DNA of 64,000 nt from Phocoena phocoena (GCF_963924675.1 NC_089240.1:997001-1061000), one strand, 5' to 3'. Numbered from the stretch's first letter, positions 32,823 to 44,917 are shown. Translations and numbers: made by a program. The notes: a model not told the origin generated them from the letters alone.

Positions 32823-33969
32823 ATCACACTGCAGCTTCCCCGATACTCGTGGCTGTAACGACAGGACTGGCTCTTAGGGGTGCGTAGATTTCTTAAGAGT
32901 CCTTCTGAGCTGAGGGCTCTGGGAGGGTCACGCTGTCTCCTTGGGGGTAGGAAGAGAAACAGGTATTGGAAAGACCTTCAGAAGATGATGGAAAGCCAGC
33001 TGCTGGTCCCAGACTGTGCTCCCCAGCGTTGGTCCAGCTCCGTGGCCTGCGGAGGGACCGGGTGGACTCAGCAGGAAGGACCCTTCAGAGCGCCGGGAAT
33101 CACCTGCTCTGGCTTCTTCCCAAATACCTCTCAGGACAGCCTGGAGCCTTGGAGGGAGACATCCTCCCGTTGCCACGGCGACGCTGGACCACTTGGGGCA
33201 GTACCGGGATGCCTGTCTGCCAGCAGATGGCGCCGTTGGGCGGCTTAATGGACGTTGGCTCCACGGACCAGGCAGTCACCAACCAGAGGAGGCTGGGGTA
33301 GCCATAAACGGAGAAGACACACCCACTTTATGCCTTTGCCCCCGAAAATGTTAGGTTTCACGAAAACAAGTACCTTTTCATCATTTTCCCCCGCGAAGGG
33401 CGATTACAAAGTAAGAATAAAAGGCATCATTCTCCAGGTTCTAAGTAAGGGAGGGGACACTGCCCCCCGCCAACACCCTGTCCCGTGGAGAGACACCCTG
33501 GGCCTGGTGGATAAAAATGTACAGTAGGGCCGGCTGCATCTCTCGCAGCAGGGCCCTGGAGCCATTGCCGGAGACACCACCTCTTTCTGGAGGGTTTCTG
33601 CCCCAATAAAGAATTTGCGTGGTCAGCAGTGATAAGGAAGCCCCCGGTCAGCTTGTTTAGAAGAAAAGCTGCTGAAACACATAGCAGCACGGCATGAACC
33701 CTTTGGATTAAAACACACACACACAGTTCTTGTACAAGGTTGTCACAGAAAACGAAAACCCCCTCTCTTTTGTTTCTCTGACGTATTAGCTTCCACAGGG
33801 GACGACGAAGTACGCCGAACTGATGAACATTTCCCAAAGAACGTGTTTGCCGCTGCCTGGGTCATTGCAATGCCTCCTGCATCCTTCACGTGGGGCCCCA
33901 AGTCTGCACAAAGTGGAACCCCTTTATGTGCAAGGGCCGAATGCACCCATCCATGTAAGTTAACGGCTC
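32823..33969. other. Spacer without recognised gene
   Basis: Unique-looking DNA with a short (CA)n at about 33712-33725. No exon recognised. Confidence 0.45.
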
Positions 33970-34043
33970 CTTGCAGCAGAAACTAACACAGCATTGTAAA
34001 GTAACTGTACTCCAATAAAAAGTCATTTTAAAAATTTTAAAAA
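33970..34043 (+). mobile_element. L1 3' terminus (sense)
   Basis: AACTAACACAGCATTGTAAA followed by GTAACTGTACTCCAATAAA and A-rich sequence, which matches the cetartiodactyl L1 3' end. Confidence 0.75.
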
Positions 34044-34205
34044 GGGACTTCCCTGGCGGTCCAGCGGTTTAGATCCTGGGCTCCCAATGCAGGGCGCTCG
34101 GGTTCGATCCCTGGTCAGGGAACTGGATCCCACACGCCGCAGTGATGATCCCGCCTGCCGCAAACTAAGACCCAGCGCGGCCACATAAATAAATATTTTT
34201 TAAAA
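34044..34205 (+). mobile_element. CHR-type SINE (sense)
   Basis: GGGACTTCCCTGGCGGTCCA, B box GGTTCGATCCC, CCCAGCGCGGCCACATAAAT and an A-rich tail. It is inserted at the tail of the L1 3' terminus. Confidence 0.9.
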
Positions 34206-35012
34206 ATTAAAACAAAACTTTGCATTTTTGGCTTTTCTCACTCCCGCAGAACGACCGTGTCTGTGGGAAGAGCATCGAAGGGAAATATGATATTGAAGGG
34301 AGACGGCAGTAAGCACGCCCCAAACCCTCCTCTTTTACAGAGCTTTCACGCCTAGCATCTCATGGGACCCCTGGGGCTGAGTGTGCAAAAATGGACTTGC
34401 CGGGCTTGTGCAAATGCATGCAGGGAGACGTTTGCTAGGGAGCGGAGTCTGTCCCGTTTGGAACGATGCACCAGGGTGGGACTGTCACCCCCAACCCCTG
34501 CCCTGTGGAGATGCTGGTGATGAAACTGTGCTGGAGAAGGCTTACGGGGTCCTCCAGATCGACTGTGGTTCGTCTCTGGGCTGCCCTGTGCCCATGTGAC
34601 TGACACCTGCCTGGCTCTGTAACTGCCTGATTTCGGGGAGGGGGCGTCGGCCAATGGGTGAGAAGGGGCTGCTGCCTAGCAGGTTTCTCCTGGGTTCTTC
34701 TCCCCAAACTGAGCAGCTCTTTCCTTTGGTCTTCGAGACCTGGGGTGGGGGGGGGGTGTGTGCATCCCCCTCCCTTGGGGATTCCCCTTGGCCGAGCCCA
34801 CGCTGTAGGAGTGTCTCATCTATGATCTCCAAGACGCTGACCCATACAGGAAGGAAGCAAGTAGCTTCTTCAGTGCCAGGCTGAACAAACGGGTATTATT
34901 CGGACGCTATCAGAATTTCAAGGGGCCATCCTCAGCTAGACAATACCTTGGAACCGTTTATTTTAAATTTTCTAATGTGATTCTTTAACAAATATAAATC
35001 CATATAGCAGGG
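34206..35012. other. Spacer without recognised features
   Basis: A G run lies near 34747-34756. No gene or repeat recognised with confidence. Confidence 0.45.
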
Positions 35013-35183
35013 TTTTTAAAAAATATATATTTATTTATGTATTTGGCTGTGCCGGGTCTTAGTTGGGGCACACGGGATCTTTAGTTGCGGCATGCAGGAT
35101 CTAGTTCCCCGACGAGGATCGAACGCCGGGCTGCCTGCACTGGGAGTGCGGAGTCGTAACCGCTGGACCGCCAGGGCAGTCCC
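35013..35183 (-). mobile_element. CHR-type SINE (antisense, diverged)
   Basis: TTTGGCTGTGCCGGGTCTTA, GCACACGGGATCTTTAGTTG and CGCTGGACCGCCAGGGCAGT mark an older antisense copy. Confidence 0.85.
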
Positions 35184-35445
35184 TGTGCCATGTTTTCGAT
35201 TCCACCGATAAGTGACATCATATGATATTTTTCTTTGTCTGACGGACTTTACCTCATATGACAGTCTCTAGCTCCATCCACGTTGCTGCCAATGGCATGA
35301 TTTCATTCTTGTTCATGGCTGAGTCGTATTCCATTCTGTATATGCACCACATCTTCTTCATCTCTTCCTCTGTCGTTGGGCATTTAGGTTGCTTCCATGT
35401 CCTGGCTGTTGTAAACAGTGCAGCTATGAACATTATTTTACTTTT
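35184..35445 (-). mobile_element. L1 fragment (antisense)
   Basis: Includes ACATCATATGATATTTTTCT, TCTCTAGCTCCATCCACGTT and GAGTCGTATTCCATTCTGTA, and ends at GCTATGAACATTATTTTAC. Confidence 0.8.
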
Positions 35446-35679
35446 TAGAATAATAAAGTGACCTTCATGATGCTTATAGATGGACATGGCTACAAAATGG
35501 TTAGCTTTGGAAAAGTAGAACTTGCTTTAAAAATTTGTCATTAATAGTAAAGCCATCCTCCAGATACCTGACCCGCCACCCAAGTCATTAAGCTACCAGC
35601 AAATCAAAACCTGATTAGTATAGGAGACTTCAGTTGGGAAAATAGATTCTAAAATTAATCATACACAGGTTCACATCTC

Positions 35680-36375
35680 TCAGGATGACTACTATCAAAA
35701 GAGACTCCAGAAAATAACAAGTGTTGGCAAGGATGTAGAGAAACGTGAACGCTTGTGTAATGTTGGTGGGAATGTAAAATGGTGTGGCTGCTGCAGAGAA
35801 CAGAATGGAGGTTTCTCAAATAGTTAAAACACCGAACTACCATAGGATGCAGACTTTGAGTATTTACCCAAAAGAGTTGAGAGCAGAAACTCGGAGAGGT
35901 CTTTGCACACCCACGTTCACTGCAGCATTATTCACAATGGCCAAAATATGAACTGTAAACGTCCATAAACGTAAATGTTCATGCACGGGTGATGGACACA
36001 CAGAATGGGGTCCACGCACACAGTGGAATATTACTCAGTCCTAAAAAAGGAGGGAAATTCTGACGCAGGCCACGACGTGGATGGACCTTGAGGACGTGAG
36101 GCTCAGTGACACAAGGCAGTCACAGAAGGACAAATCCTGCAGGCTTCCACTTATATGAGGTCCCTAGGGGAGTCAAATCCATAGAGACAGAGAGAAGGAG
36201 GGTGGGTGCCTGGGGCTGGGGAGTGGGTGTTTAATGGGGACAGTTTCAGTCTGGGCAGATGAAAGAGTTGTGGAGATGACGCTGGCGATGGTTGTACAAC
36301 GTGAATATGCTCAAGACCGCTGAGCTGTACACTTAAAAACGGTCAATTTGATGTTGCGTCTTTTTTCCATCATTA
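35680..36375 (+). mobile_element. L1 fragment (ORF2 end and 3' UTR, sense)
   Basis: GCAAGGATGTAGAGAAACGT, GGTGGGAATGTAAAATGG, GTGGAATATTACTCAGTCCT, then GGGGCTGGGGAGTGGGTGT. It is the same segment type as 9690-10400. Confidence 0.8.
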
Positions 36376-37029
36376 AAACAAATCCCCTATAAAGAACTGT
36401 AAGCACATTCCCCTCAGCGCAGACGCGATGACCCAGGCCGCAGAAGGAATCTGCTGGATTTGGAGGACAGGCGGGTAACCCGTGCAGACAGAGGATCGAG
36501 AACAGGGGACAGACAGTTCCACACACACACACCCCCCAACCCCGGGAGCGGAAGCTAGGATTCCTGCTACCTGCCTCCGGAGAAGCAGCAGGAGGGTGAG
36601 GAACCTGCACAAGTAGGGGTGGCGGGGAGCTGGAGGACACAGGTGTCCTATCTGGGAAGCCGCATCCCAGGTGGGAGCGAGCAGGTGTCCCGACGGACAG
36701 CAGGGGGCGCTCCTGCCTCATCATCCCGTCCAGCTGCTCTGTCGACCAGTCGTCTCTAGAAATTCATCACGGAGGGAAGGCTTCGATGAGTGTTTGCAAA
36801 CGGATGTTCCGTTGATGAGGCCTGCCGTGTCGACAGCCTCCCCGTCCCCTTTAAAACGTCTGTGCTGAGACGGTACAACCCCAGTTAGCCAGGAGGATGC
36901 TTCCCTGTGTCCCCGCCCCTGTCTTTCCTTTCCTCTCCACTGAGCTCTTTACCTGAGATTTTCGAGCGTGACAATTTCCGGATAATTCGTTCGGTGGCGT
37001 CGAGAATTGGGCCACAAAGCACAACACGG
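36376..37029. other. Spacer without recognised features
   Basis: GC-moderate unique-looking DNA before the inverted L1 piece. No exon recognised. Confidence 0.45.
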
Positions 37030-37895
37030 ATTCCTCTTATTTCTTTTTCTTCTCTGATTGCTGTGGCTAAAACTTCCAAAACTATTTTGAATAAGCGTGG
37101 TGAGAGTGGGCAACCTTGTCTCGTTCCTGATCTTAGTGGAAATGCTTTCAGTTTTTCACCATTGAGGACAATGTTGGCTGTGGGTTTGTCATATATGGCC
37201 TTTATTATGTTGAGGAAAGTTCCCTCTATGCCTACTTTCTGCAGGGTTTTAATCATAAATGGGTGTTGAATTTTGTCGAAAGCTTTCTCTGCATCTATTG
37301 AGACGATCATATGGTTTTTCTCCTTCAATTTGTTAATATGGTGTATCACGTTGATTGCAATAGCCAGGACATGGAAGCAACCTAAGTGTCCATCAACAGA
37401 TGAATGGATAAAGCAGATGTGGCACATGTATACAATGGAATATGACTCAGCCTTAAAAAGAAATGAAATTGAGTTATTTGTAGTGAGGTGGATGGACCTA
37501 GAGTCTGTCATACAGAGTGAAGTAAATCAGAAAGAGAAAAACAAATACTGTATGCTAACACATATACATGGAATCTAAGAAAAAAACAAAAGGTCATGAA
37601 GAACCTAGGGGTGAGACGGGAATAAAGATGCAGATGTAGAGAATGGACTTGAGGGCACGGGGAGGGGGAAGGGTAAGCTGTGACAAAGTGAGAGAGTGGC
37701 ATGGACATATATACACTACCAAACGTAAAATAGATAGCTAGTGGGAAGCAGCCACATAGCACAGGGAGATCAGCTCGGTGCTTTGTGACCACCTAGAGGG
37801 GTGGGATAGGGAGGGTGGGAGGGAGGGAGACGCAAGAGGGAAGAGATATGGGAACATATGTATATGTATAACTGATTCACTTTGTTATATATTCA
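37030..37895 (+). mobile_element. L1 with 5' inversion (twin-primed)
   Basis: Bases 37030-37357 code, on the minus strand, part of the L1 ORF2 reverse transcriptase: an [11 protein letters not shown] lead, [16 protein letters not shown] (motif A region) and [11 protein letters not shown] (motif B region). From about 37358 the L1 3' part follows on the plus strand: AATAGCCAGGACATGGAAGC, TATGACTCAGCCTTAAAAAG, then the 3' UTR with GAGATATGGGAACATATGTA. This is the usual structure left by twin priming. The copy is 5'-truncated and dead. Confidence 0.85.
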
Positions 37896-38654
37896 CTTTG
37901 TGGTCTGTCCCGAAGAAAGATGCCTGGTGGTGGCGCTCTGGGCGTTCGCTTTGCCGCGGATTCTGGGTTGGAAGTGGCTTCCCATCTACTCGTGTCTGAT
38001 TTATGACTTCTAGTAATTGTCCTGCTGTTTTACGTGGAGACTGGACCAGTGTATGACTACATGTATTACTTCTGTAATTTTACAGCATCTGTTTATACCT
38101 GGTTCTATAATATATAATCCAAGGATGGCGCCTGTCCGTAGATATCTCCGGGTCTGTATTTATGACCCTGCATGTGTGTCTACACCCGTGTGTGTCCGGG
38201 ATGATAAGACTATGTCCGTGTCTTTAATCCCCGGTCACACTGCTTGTCTCTGTATAATCTGAAAGCTTATTCTGTGGTCTGTCTATAAGTATAGGCAACT
38301 TATGTGTTCTAAACACTTTTGTTTTTTACAACGTTACAATTTATTCAAATACTTGGCATCTCTGTGCATTTTTTTTCCAACTACAGAGACACCTCATTTA
38401 TTCCAGGTGGCGATGGAAAGAGGTATTCCACACAACTGAATTAAAGTCTGAATAAAAGAAAAATTTTGAGTATAAATCTTCCTAAATTGGGTATGAATTT
38501 CCCCTACATTCTCCAATGGAGTTTGCCAATCCTGACTCAACTTTCTCTCTTTCTTTCTTTTTCTTCTTCCTTCCTTCCTTCCCCTCTCTCCTTGTTCTGT
38601 TTATTTCTCTCTTCTTGCTTTCTTGATTTGTTTTGGCTTTTAATAACACAGGGT
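37896..38654. other. Spacer without recognised features
   Basis: A CT-rich stretch lies at about 38540-38595. No gene recognised. Confidence 0.45.
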
Positions 38655-38935
38655 TCAAAACACCTGATATACTTCTTTATGTTCTTTTCCATGGTTTATC
38701 ACAGGATATTGAGTAGAGTTCCCCGGACTCTACAGTAGGATAGGACCTCGTTGCTGATCCATCCTATATATAATTGTTTGCATCTGCTAACCCCAAACTC
38801 CCAATGCTTCCCTCCCCACCACACCTGCCTTGGCAACCACAAGTCTGTTCCCTATGTCCACAAGTCTGTTCTCTATGTCCACAAGTCTGTTCTCTATGTC
38901 CACAAGTCTGTTCTCTAGGTCTGGCTAAACACACA
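38655..38935 (-). mobile_element. L1 3' fragment (antisense) with an internal 21-bp tandem repeat
   Basis: Antisense L1 blocks run from TTTATCACAGGATATTGAGT to GGCAACCACAAGTCTGTTC. At 38839-38922 the unit ACAAGTCTGTTCTCTATGTCC-type is repeated four times with a 21-bp period. Confidence 0.8.
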
Positions 38936-39019
38936 TTGAGATATGTAATCTCAGGAAGCCATTTTCCCCCTTGGGTTTATAGAATTATTCTAATAATGAT
39001 TAATAATAATAATATTTTT

Positions 39020-39205
39020 TAAAGTGCTAACAGCCATATGGCATGTAGTCTGTGAGGGGCACCGTCCTGCATGCTTTCCGTGTTTCGTTCATTAGCAACC
39101 TCCCCCCAAGGCAGGCATTCTTATGCTCACTTTATGGATGGGGAAACGGAGGCACAGACCGTCCCTGACTTGCTGGAAGTGGGCCTCAGCACGGAGCTTT
39201 GAGCC
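39020..39205 (+). mobile_element. MIR SINE
   Basis: CTAACAGCCATATGGCATG, CATTAGCAACCTCCCC, CACTTTATGGATGGGGAAAC, GGAGGCACAGACC and TTGAGCCCGGG follow the MIR order. It is an old mammalian element. Confidence 0.65.
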
Positions 39206-41438
39206 CGGGGGTGCTGGTGCTGGTGCTGGGGTCTGATGGTCATTGGATGAGTAGAAGTCACCCGGTTGCTACGTGGAAGAGGGATGATGTGTGGACTGTT
39301 TTAAGGGACATGTCACAGTCCTTCGTTTTTCCAAATCAAGCCAGCCTGGGCTCTGTATCCCCATTTGAACTTAGGTGGAAGGGGTAATGAAAATTCTGTC
39401 GCGGGGATACCGGGGTCCTGCAGCTAAGACAGACAACCCCAGCTTTTATTTGAAGTCTACAGCCCCCAAACCTAATGTCAAGTGTGTATGGAAAGGAGAT
39501 AAAAGGCTGTGGACAGAGGGATTCAGCTTCCGGTTTCCATGGAGTTGGTCCAGCATCAGAGGGACGGCTTGTGAAGAGGTACTATGTAACCCTGGGGAAT
39601 ATTTTGGCCCTTTGGATGGGAAGGCACTAGTAGAAATGTTTTGTTGAAAGCGTGGTTTTCCAGGAAGGAAATAAACATCACTGCTCCCCTGGAGAGACAA
39701 AAAATGAGGTGTGGACACAAGGTCCACCCTCAACGCCCCCCCAGTCTCAGAAAATCAGGTCCTCCTGGCTCATTACCTGGGGGGAAGCTGAGTCCCCCGC
39801 TGCTTCTAGGTGGAATGCGTGAGGAGGGAGGGCCTCGAGAGCGTGTGGCCTTGGTGTAGACAGGAAGAAACATTTCCGGCCGGGAAGTCGTCTGGAGTGG
39901 CTGAAGTTACGGATGAGAGGGGGAAGAGAATTTGTAAGTGGGGAGAACGGGAAAAAGAGCCTCAGACGGGACAGCTGACATAGCAATGGAGCCAGACATG
40001 TGGGAGCGGGGTGCAGGGCACGCCCACCCAGGCTGCCTGCTGACTGGCCCACCTGTGGCGCCCCGGGGACAGGACATGCGGAGATGTCAAGGCCAGTTCT
40101 TGTATAACGTAGGCATCAGATAAATTTCAGTTACTTAATGCAAGAAACTACAAAACCGCTTTGAAAGTGCATGGTTTTTTTCTTTATAATTTAACACAAA
40201 ACTTGAGGAGTATCAATAAGAGTTAGGAAAAAGATAGTATGCTTAAAAATCGCACGTCTTGGTGATATAACCGCTAGTTTTAATGGGTGTATTTCTTTGC
40301 TAGGCACCAAACATTTAAAAATAGACTGATCATGTCTGTTTACTATTTCATTAGGGTCTCTCCTCCACATTCTGAAAATTTCCTTAACCATGTGATTTTT
40401 GATGGCTGTGTAAATACATTGAATGTCTTCTGTTTTGGAAGGACATTTAGGTCATTTCTGACTTTTTTCACTGTAAATAACCTACGGATGTCCTCACTCA
40501 TTGAATCATTAATGGACTGATTGATTCATTCAGTAAACGGGTTCCAAGCCAGACCCCAGACTGGGCCCCAGGAGGGGATGTGGGACCCTCAGGTATGGTC
40601 CCTGGGGATGATTCAGGGATTAGAGTTTTCATCCCACAGGCAGAAGATAAATCCTACAGAGTGTGCTGGTCCCAGAAAGCCACCGACAGTGACACTGGTT
40701 TGATCCATGTGGGGTTGAGAAATAACTGTAAAACACTGATTTCCGACTCAGATCTGAGGACCCAAGACTCATGTATATGGACAGACTTCCACCCAGAAAG
40801 ACTGTGCCGGTCCAGTCGGAGGGACCATTCCACGAAGAGCCCACCTTAGTCTTTATGACACGTGGACTCTCATTTGCGTTTCTGCCATAACTAGGAGACT
40901 TAACTTTTTACGGGATTAGCGGCCCCAGGTATCTTTTTCCTCAGATGAATCCCCAGTTCCTTGGCTTTGCTTCGGCTTCCGTCGGATGCGTTGGCCTCTT
41001 CTGCTTAATTTGTCCCGTGAAAAGAATCAACTCCCTTTCGGCTTTTATCGCTTTTTATGCATTTTGAAGGAAAAGGTGACAGGTCATTTGTATGACGATA
41101 AACGTGACCCTGCTTATTCTAAGGACTTTGGGAAACCGGGAGGATTTGTAAAAATAATAGATCCCTTCCGCCCAGAACACACTCCCGATGCCTTTTTTGT
41201 GAGATGCTTTCATCACCCCCGTGTGGCTTGTTGGTGCCGATGCTGGCTTTTGGGTTAAGTGCTGCTTCCCGAGGGGGGGTCCTCTCCCCATGCCAGCTGA
41301 GTAGGGCTGCCCGCCCGACCCCCATGCCCCCGCCCCCTCCTCTTTATCTGCATCATTTAGGCCCCGGGCTACTTGCAGCCTTGCTGGACTTTTCCCTGTC
41401 GCGTACCGGAGGCCAGGCTGCACCAAGAGGAAACCACA
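39206..41438. other. Spacer without recognised gene
   Basis: About 2.2 kb of unique-looking DNA. The part at 40270-40510 looks like worn L1 sequence. Open frames of up to about 120 codons show no homology that I recognise and no splice-consistent arrangement. Confidence 0.45.
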
Positions 41439-41775
41439 GGGACTTCCCTTGTGGCGCAGTGGTTAAGAATCCGCCTGCCAGTGCAGGGGACACGGGTTCG
41501 AGCCCTGGTCCGGGAAGATCCCACATACCGCAGAGCAACTAAGCCCGTGTGCCACAACTACTGAGCCTGCGCTCTAGAGCCCGCGAGCCACAACTACTGA
41601 AGCCCATGTGCCACAACTACTGAAGCCCACGCAACTAGAGCCTGTGCTCCGCAACAAGAGAATCCCCCGCTCGCCGCAACTAGAGAAAGCCAGCGCGCAG
41701 CAGTGAAGACCCAACGCAGCCAAAAATAAATAAATAAATAGATTAATTAATTTAAAAAGAAAGCAGAAACCACAG
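41429..41775 (+). mobile_element. Long CHR-type SINE (sense) with target-site duplication
   Basis: The body starts at 41439 with GGGACTTCCCTTGTGGCGCA. The A box region GGCGCAGTGGTTAAG and the B box GGTTCGAGCCC are intact. The tail is (AAATA)n. The duplication GAAACCACAG lies at 41429-41438 and 41766-41775. Confidence 0.93.
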
Positions 41776-42304
41776 CCTTGGACCGCCGGCCACTGCTAGC
41801 AGTCACCTTTCCCCAGGTGCGTTTTCACGTGCAGAGACACCCCACTCCAATCCCGGCTGCCCACCTCCCGAGCTGATGCTACACACAGAGCTCTTGATAC
41901 TCCGGAAACCGTCCAAATTGTGCCCGGAGGAGAGTGGCTGGACATGACAGCAAGGTGCCCAGGGCCGCCTGAGAACAGAGTCTCCGTTGACAAGAAACGA
42001 GGCTCTCACGGAAATAACACAAGTGGCTTCAAACAGCAAAATTGAAGACAGTCCCTGTGGAAAACATCAGGATGTAGAGAAAGGAAGAAAGGATCGGAAA
42101 AGTGTCAGTTACCCTCCTCGCAGGGCTAATTACTGTGTGTTTCTGGGGCACTTTTCCTATTGATGAATACTTGAAGGAGGGTGGGTTTCAGCTGGAAAAA
42201 TATGAGTCCTGGCCTGCGTGCAAAGCGTGATGACTTTGTACAAAAAGCCTGCTTGCCTGCTTTGTAATTTGCCACTTAAGTTTTTTTTAACCTTTTTAAA
42301 AATA
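41776..42304. other. Spacer without recognised features
   Basis: Unique-looking DNA between two oppositely oriented SINEs. No gene recognised. Confidence 0.45.
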
Positions 42305-42618
42305 ATTAATTAATTAATGGCTGTGCTGGGTCTTCGTTGCCGCACGCAGGCTTTCTCTAGTTGCGGCGAGCGGGGGCTACTCTTCCTTGTGGTGCGCGGG
42401 CTTCTCATTGCGGTGGCTTCTCTTGTTGCAGAGCACGGGCTCTAGGCGCCCGGGCTTCAGTACTTGTGGCTCCCGGACTCTAGAGCGCAGGCTCAGTAGT
42501 TGTGGCGCACGGGCTTAGTTACTCCGCGGCATGTGGGCTCTTCCCAGGGCCAGGGCTCGAACCCGTGTCCCCTGCATTGGCAGGCGGATTCTTAACCACT
42601 GCGCCACCAGGGAAGTCC
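42305..42618 (-). mobile_element. Long CHR-type SINE (antisense)
   Basis: TGTGCTGGGTCTTCGTTGCC, CTTCTCATTGCGGTGGCTTC, GGCATGTGGGCTCTTCCCAG and ACTGCGCCACCAGGGAAGTC. It faces the sense SINE at 41439. Confidence 0.93.
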
Positions 42619-42890
42619 CTAACTTATTTTAAAAAATTTTTTATTGGAGTAGAGTTGATTTACAGTGTTGTGTTAGTTTCAGGTGTACAGCAAAGTTAAT
42701 CAGTTACACATATACACGTATTCACTCTCTTTTTAGGTTCTTTTCCCATATAGGTCATTACAGAGCATTGAGTAGAGTTCTCCATGCTATACAGTAGGTT
42801 CTTATTAGTTATCTGTGTTATATATAGTCATGTGTCTATGTCACTCCTAATCTCCCAATTTATCCCTCCCACTTAAGTATTTTTGATTTG
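42619..42890 (-). mobile_element. L1 3' end (antisense)
   Basis: GAGTAGAGTTGATTTACAGT, GTTTCAGGTGTACAGCAAAG, CATGCTATACAGTAGGTTCT and AATTTATCCCTCCCACTTA. Confidence 0.85.
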
Positions 42891-43094
42891 CCATTTTTAA
42901 TTTGATAGGAAAACAAATCATCCAGTCTCTGTTCACCGTGTCCACCTCTGTCCGTCGTGTTTAGAAAGGCATTCCTTTATAAAAGTATAAACGTAGCTTC
43001 CAATCTCTTTTTTATTACAGTATTTTAATTTTTACGGTTAAAAATGTGTGGGATTAACTGTGTGGCATTGATGGGAGAGAGGTATTCTAGGGGT

Positions 43095-43400
43095 CTACCT
43101 CTTTGATTCATTGAAATGGGCCGTTCAAGAAAAAGGAAAGCAAAAGCAAAAAAAAAAAAAAAAAAAGAAGAAGAAGCCTGGCACGAAAGTGTAAGAAGGA
43201 GAAAGGTGAAGGAATCTCCAAAGAACGATGCAGAGTAAAAAAGCAGCTAGAACCCCAAAGAACACACGGTGTCATTCCATTTCTAGGAAAATGTACATGT
43301 CTGGAAATCCCCCGCTTAGAAAATTCTAAACGATGCAATCAATGCCATAGTGACGGGAAGCAGGTCAGTGGCTGCCTGGGGCTGGGGGTGGGGGCGCGCG
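43095..43400 (+). mobile_element. Possible L1 3' segment (sense)
   Basis: An A run at 43149-43167 is followed by CACACGGTGTCATTCCATTT and GGGAAGCAGGTCAGTGGCTG, then CCTGGGGCTGGGGGTGGGGG. This resembles the old L1 3' UTR, but it is diverged. Confidence 0.45.
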
Positions 43401-44145
43401 GGGTGGAGGAGGGAATTCAGGGAGCGATGCTCAGGGCATCTTCTTGCTTGGCCCTTTGTGTGTCATTCCCTGGGGGACGGCCACACGGGGTCCATGGAGG
43501 GCAGGTCCTGCGCTTTTCAAAGGCCGTGGCATTTGCTGACCACGAAGGGCCAGATGAAAGGGGAGGAGAAGGTCGTGTATGTCTAACTGCGCAGGCAGGT
43601 TTTGATCCCCTCCGGGGCTCAGTTGACAGCCCTGGGTTCCCCACAGCCTGTGTTTCCCGCCTCCTCAGCTGTGGCTTCTGTTGCCTGTGGCTACCGCCCC
43701 CCCGTGTTCGTTTTCAGCAACTTTAACGAGGCTTCCTGAGCAGGTGAGGCTGGACCAGGTGAGCCCCGGCTTCCCCGTGACACGTCGCAGACCAACAGCT
43801 GCACCGGGAGGCGCCCTGCATCCTCGCTTCCTGCTTTGAATTAATACACGAATCCACGCCGCCCGCTTCCCGGCGTGGCTGCTCCCCTGAGCTTTCCGTT
43901 CTGTTCCTCGCTCTTCTCCTGGCCTTTCCGTGTCCGAGTTGTAAACCGTCTTCCTCCTGAAGTCAGCCATCCTCTTCCAATTTCACATTCCCACCCACCT
44001 CTGCGTTTTCCCGTTAAAAGTCTTTTCCTGACAAGCCGGGCATGTGCGGCCTTTCAGGTGCCAGATGTCGTTGGTACCAAGTCTGGGAAAGACTGAGAGA
44101 AAAGAATGTTTTGAAAATTCATGGTGCTAGGACTTCCTTAGAGCA
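43401..44145. other. Spacer without recognised features
   Basis: GC-rich unique-looking DNA. Open frames of up to about 112 codons have no recognised homology. Confidence 0.45.
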
Positions 44146-44343
44146 GTTTTAACGGCTGACATGTGGAGCTGGGTGATGCTCTGAGGCGGGGCATCCCGGG
44201 CCCTGTGGGCTGTGGAACGGCTTCCCTGGTCTCCACCCATCAGGTGCCAGGAGCTCCCCCTCCCCCCAGTGTGACACCAAAAAACGTCTCTGGACATTGT
44301 CATATGTCCCCTGGGGGCAAAGTTATCCCTGCTTTAGAACCAC
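44146..44343 (-). mobile_element. MER20-like element (antisense), locus 2 copy 1
   Basis: Shares CATCCCGGGCCCTGTGGGCT, CTTCCCTGGTCTCCACCCAT and TGTCCCCTGGGGGCAAAGTT with locus 1. It lacks the TCTCTCATGCTAGG leader. Confidence 0.65.
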
Positions 44344-44405
44344 AGCCATAGACAGATAAATAGATGGATAGATGGATGGATGGATAGATAGATAGATAGA
44401 TGGTC
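44344..44405. repeat. GATA/GATG microsatellite
   Basis: AGATAAATAGATGGATAGAT and similar units between two MER20-like copies. Confidence 0.9.
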
Positions 44406-44420
44406 TCTCATGCTAGACAG

Positions 44421-44632
44421 CATGTCTCAGCCTCAGCACTGCTGACATCTGGGGCTGGATGACCCTCTGCTGTGGGGCGTCCTGTGTCCTGTGGGCTGTG
44501 GAGCAGCTTCCCTGGTCTCCACCCACCACAAGCCAGTAGGATCCTCCCCAAAATTGTAACAACCAAAAATGTCCCCAGACATTGTCAAGTGTCCTTCTGG
44601 GTGGCCAAGTCATCCCCAGTTATGAACCACTG
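44421..44632 (-). mobile_element. MER20-like element (antisense), locus 2 copy 2
   Basis: Preceded by the leader TCTCTCATGCTAGACAGC, then the shared blocks ending with AATGTCCCCAGACATTGTCA and GAACCACTG. Confidence 0.65.
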
Positions 44633-44900
44633 AGATAGGTAGGTAGGTAGGTAGATAGATAGATAGATATGGATGGGTAGATGGATGAATAGATAGATAG
44701 ATGGATAGATAGATGGATAAATGGGTGCGGAGAGAGAGAGGTTATGGATGGATGGATAGATATATAGATACATAGACATGGGTGGATGGATAGATTATAT
44801 ATAGAGAGAGGATATAGGGGTAGATAAGACAGGATGGATGGGTGGATGGATAGATAGATACATGAGATGATAGATAGATAGATAGATGATAGACAGATAG
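44633..44900. repeat. TAGG/GATA/GATG microsatellite
   Basis: Starts with (TAGG)n, then interrupted GATA and GATG units, over about 270 bp. Confidence 0.9.
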
Positions 44901-44917
44901 TCTCTCATGTTAGGTCA

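Noticed and set aside
34231..34310. Exon-like segment after a CTCCCGCAG acceptor
   Set aside because: The reading NDRVCGKSIEGKYDIEG does not match ASMT or another gene that I know, and no good donor follows in frame.
36885..37511. Possible protein gene with a reverse-transcriptase domain
   Set aside because: It is a truncated, inverted piece of L1 ORF2, fused by chance to unrelated flanking codons on both sides.
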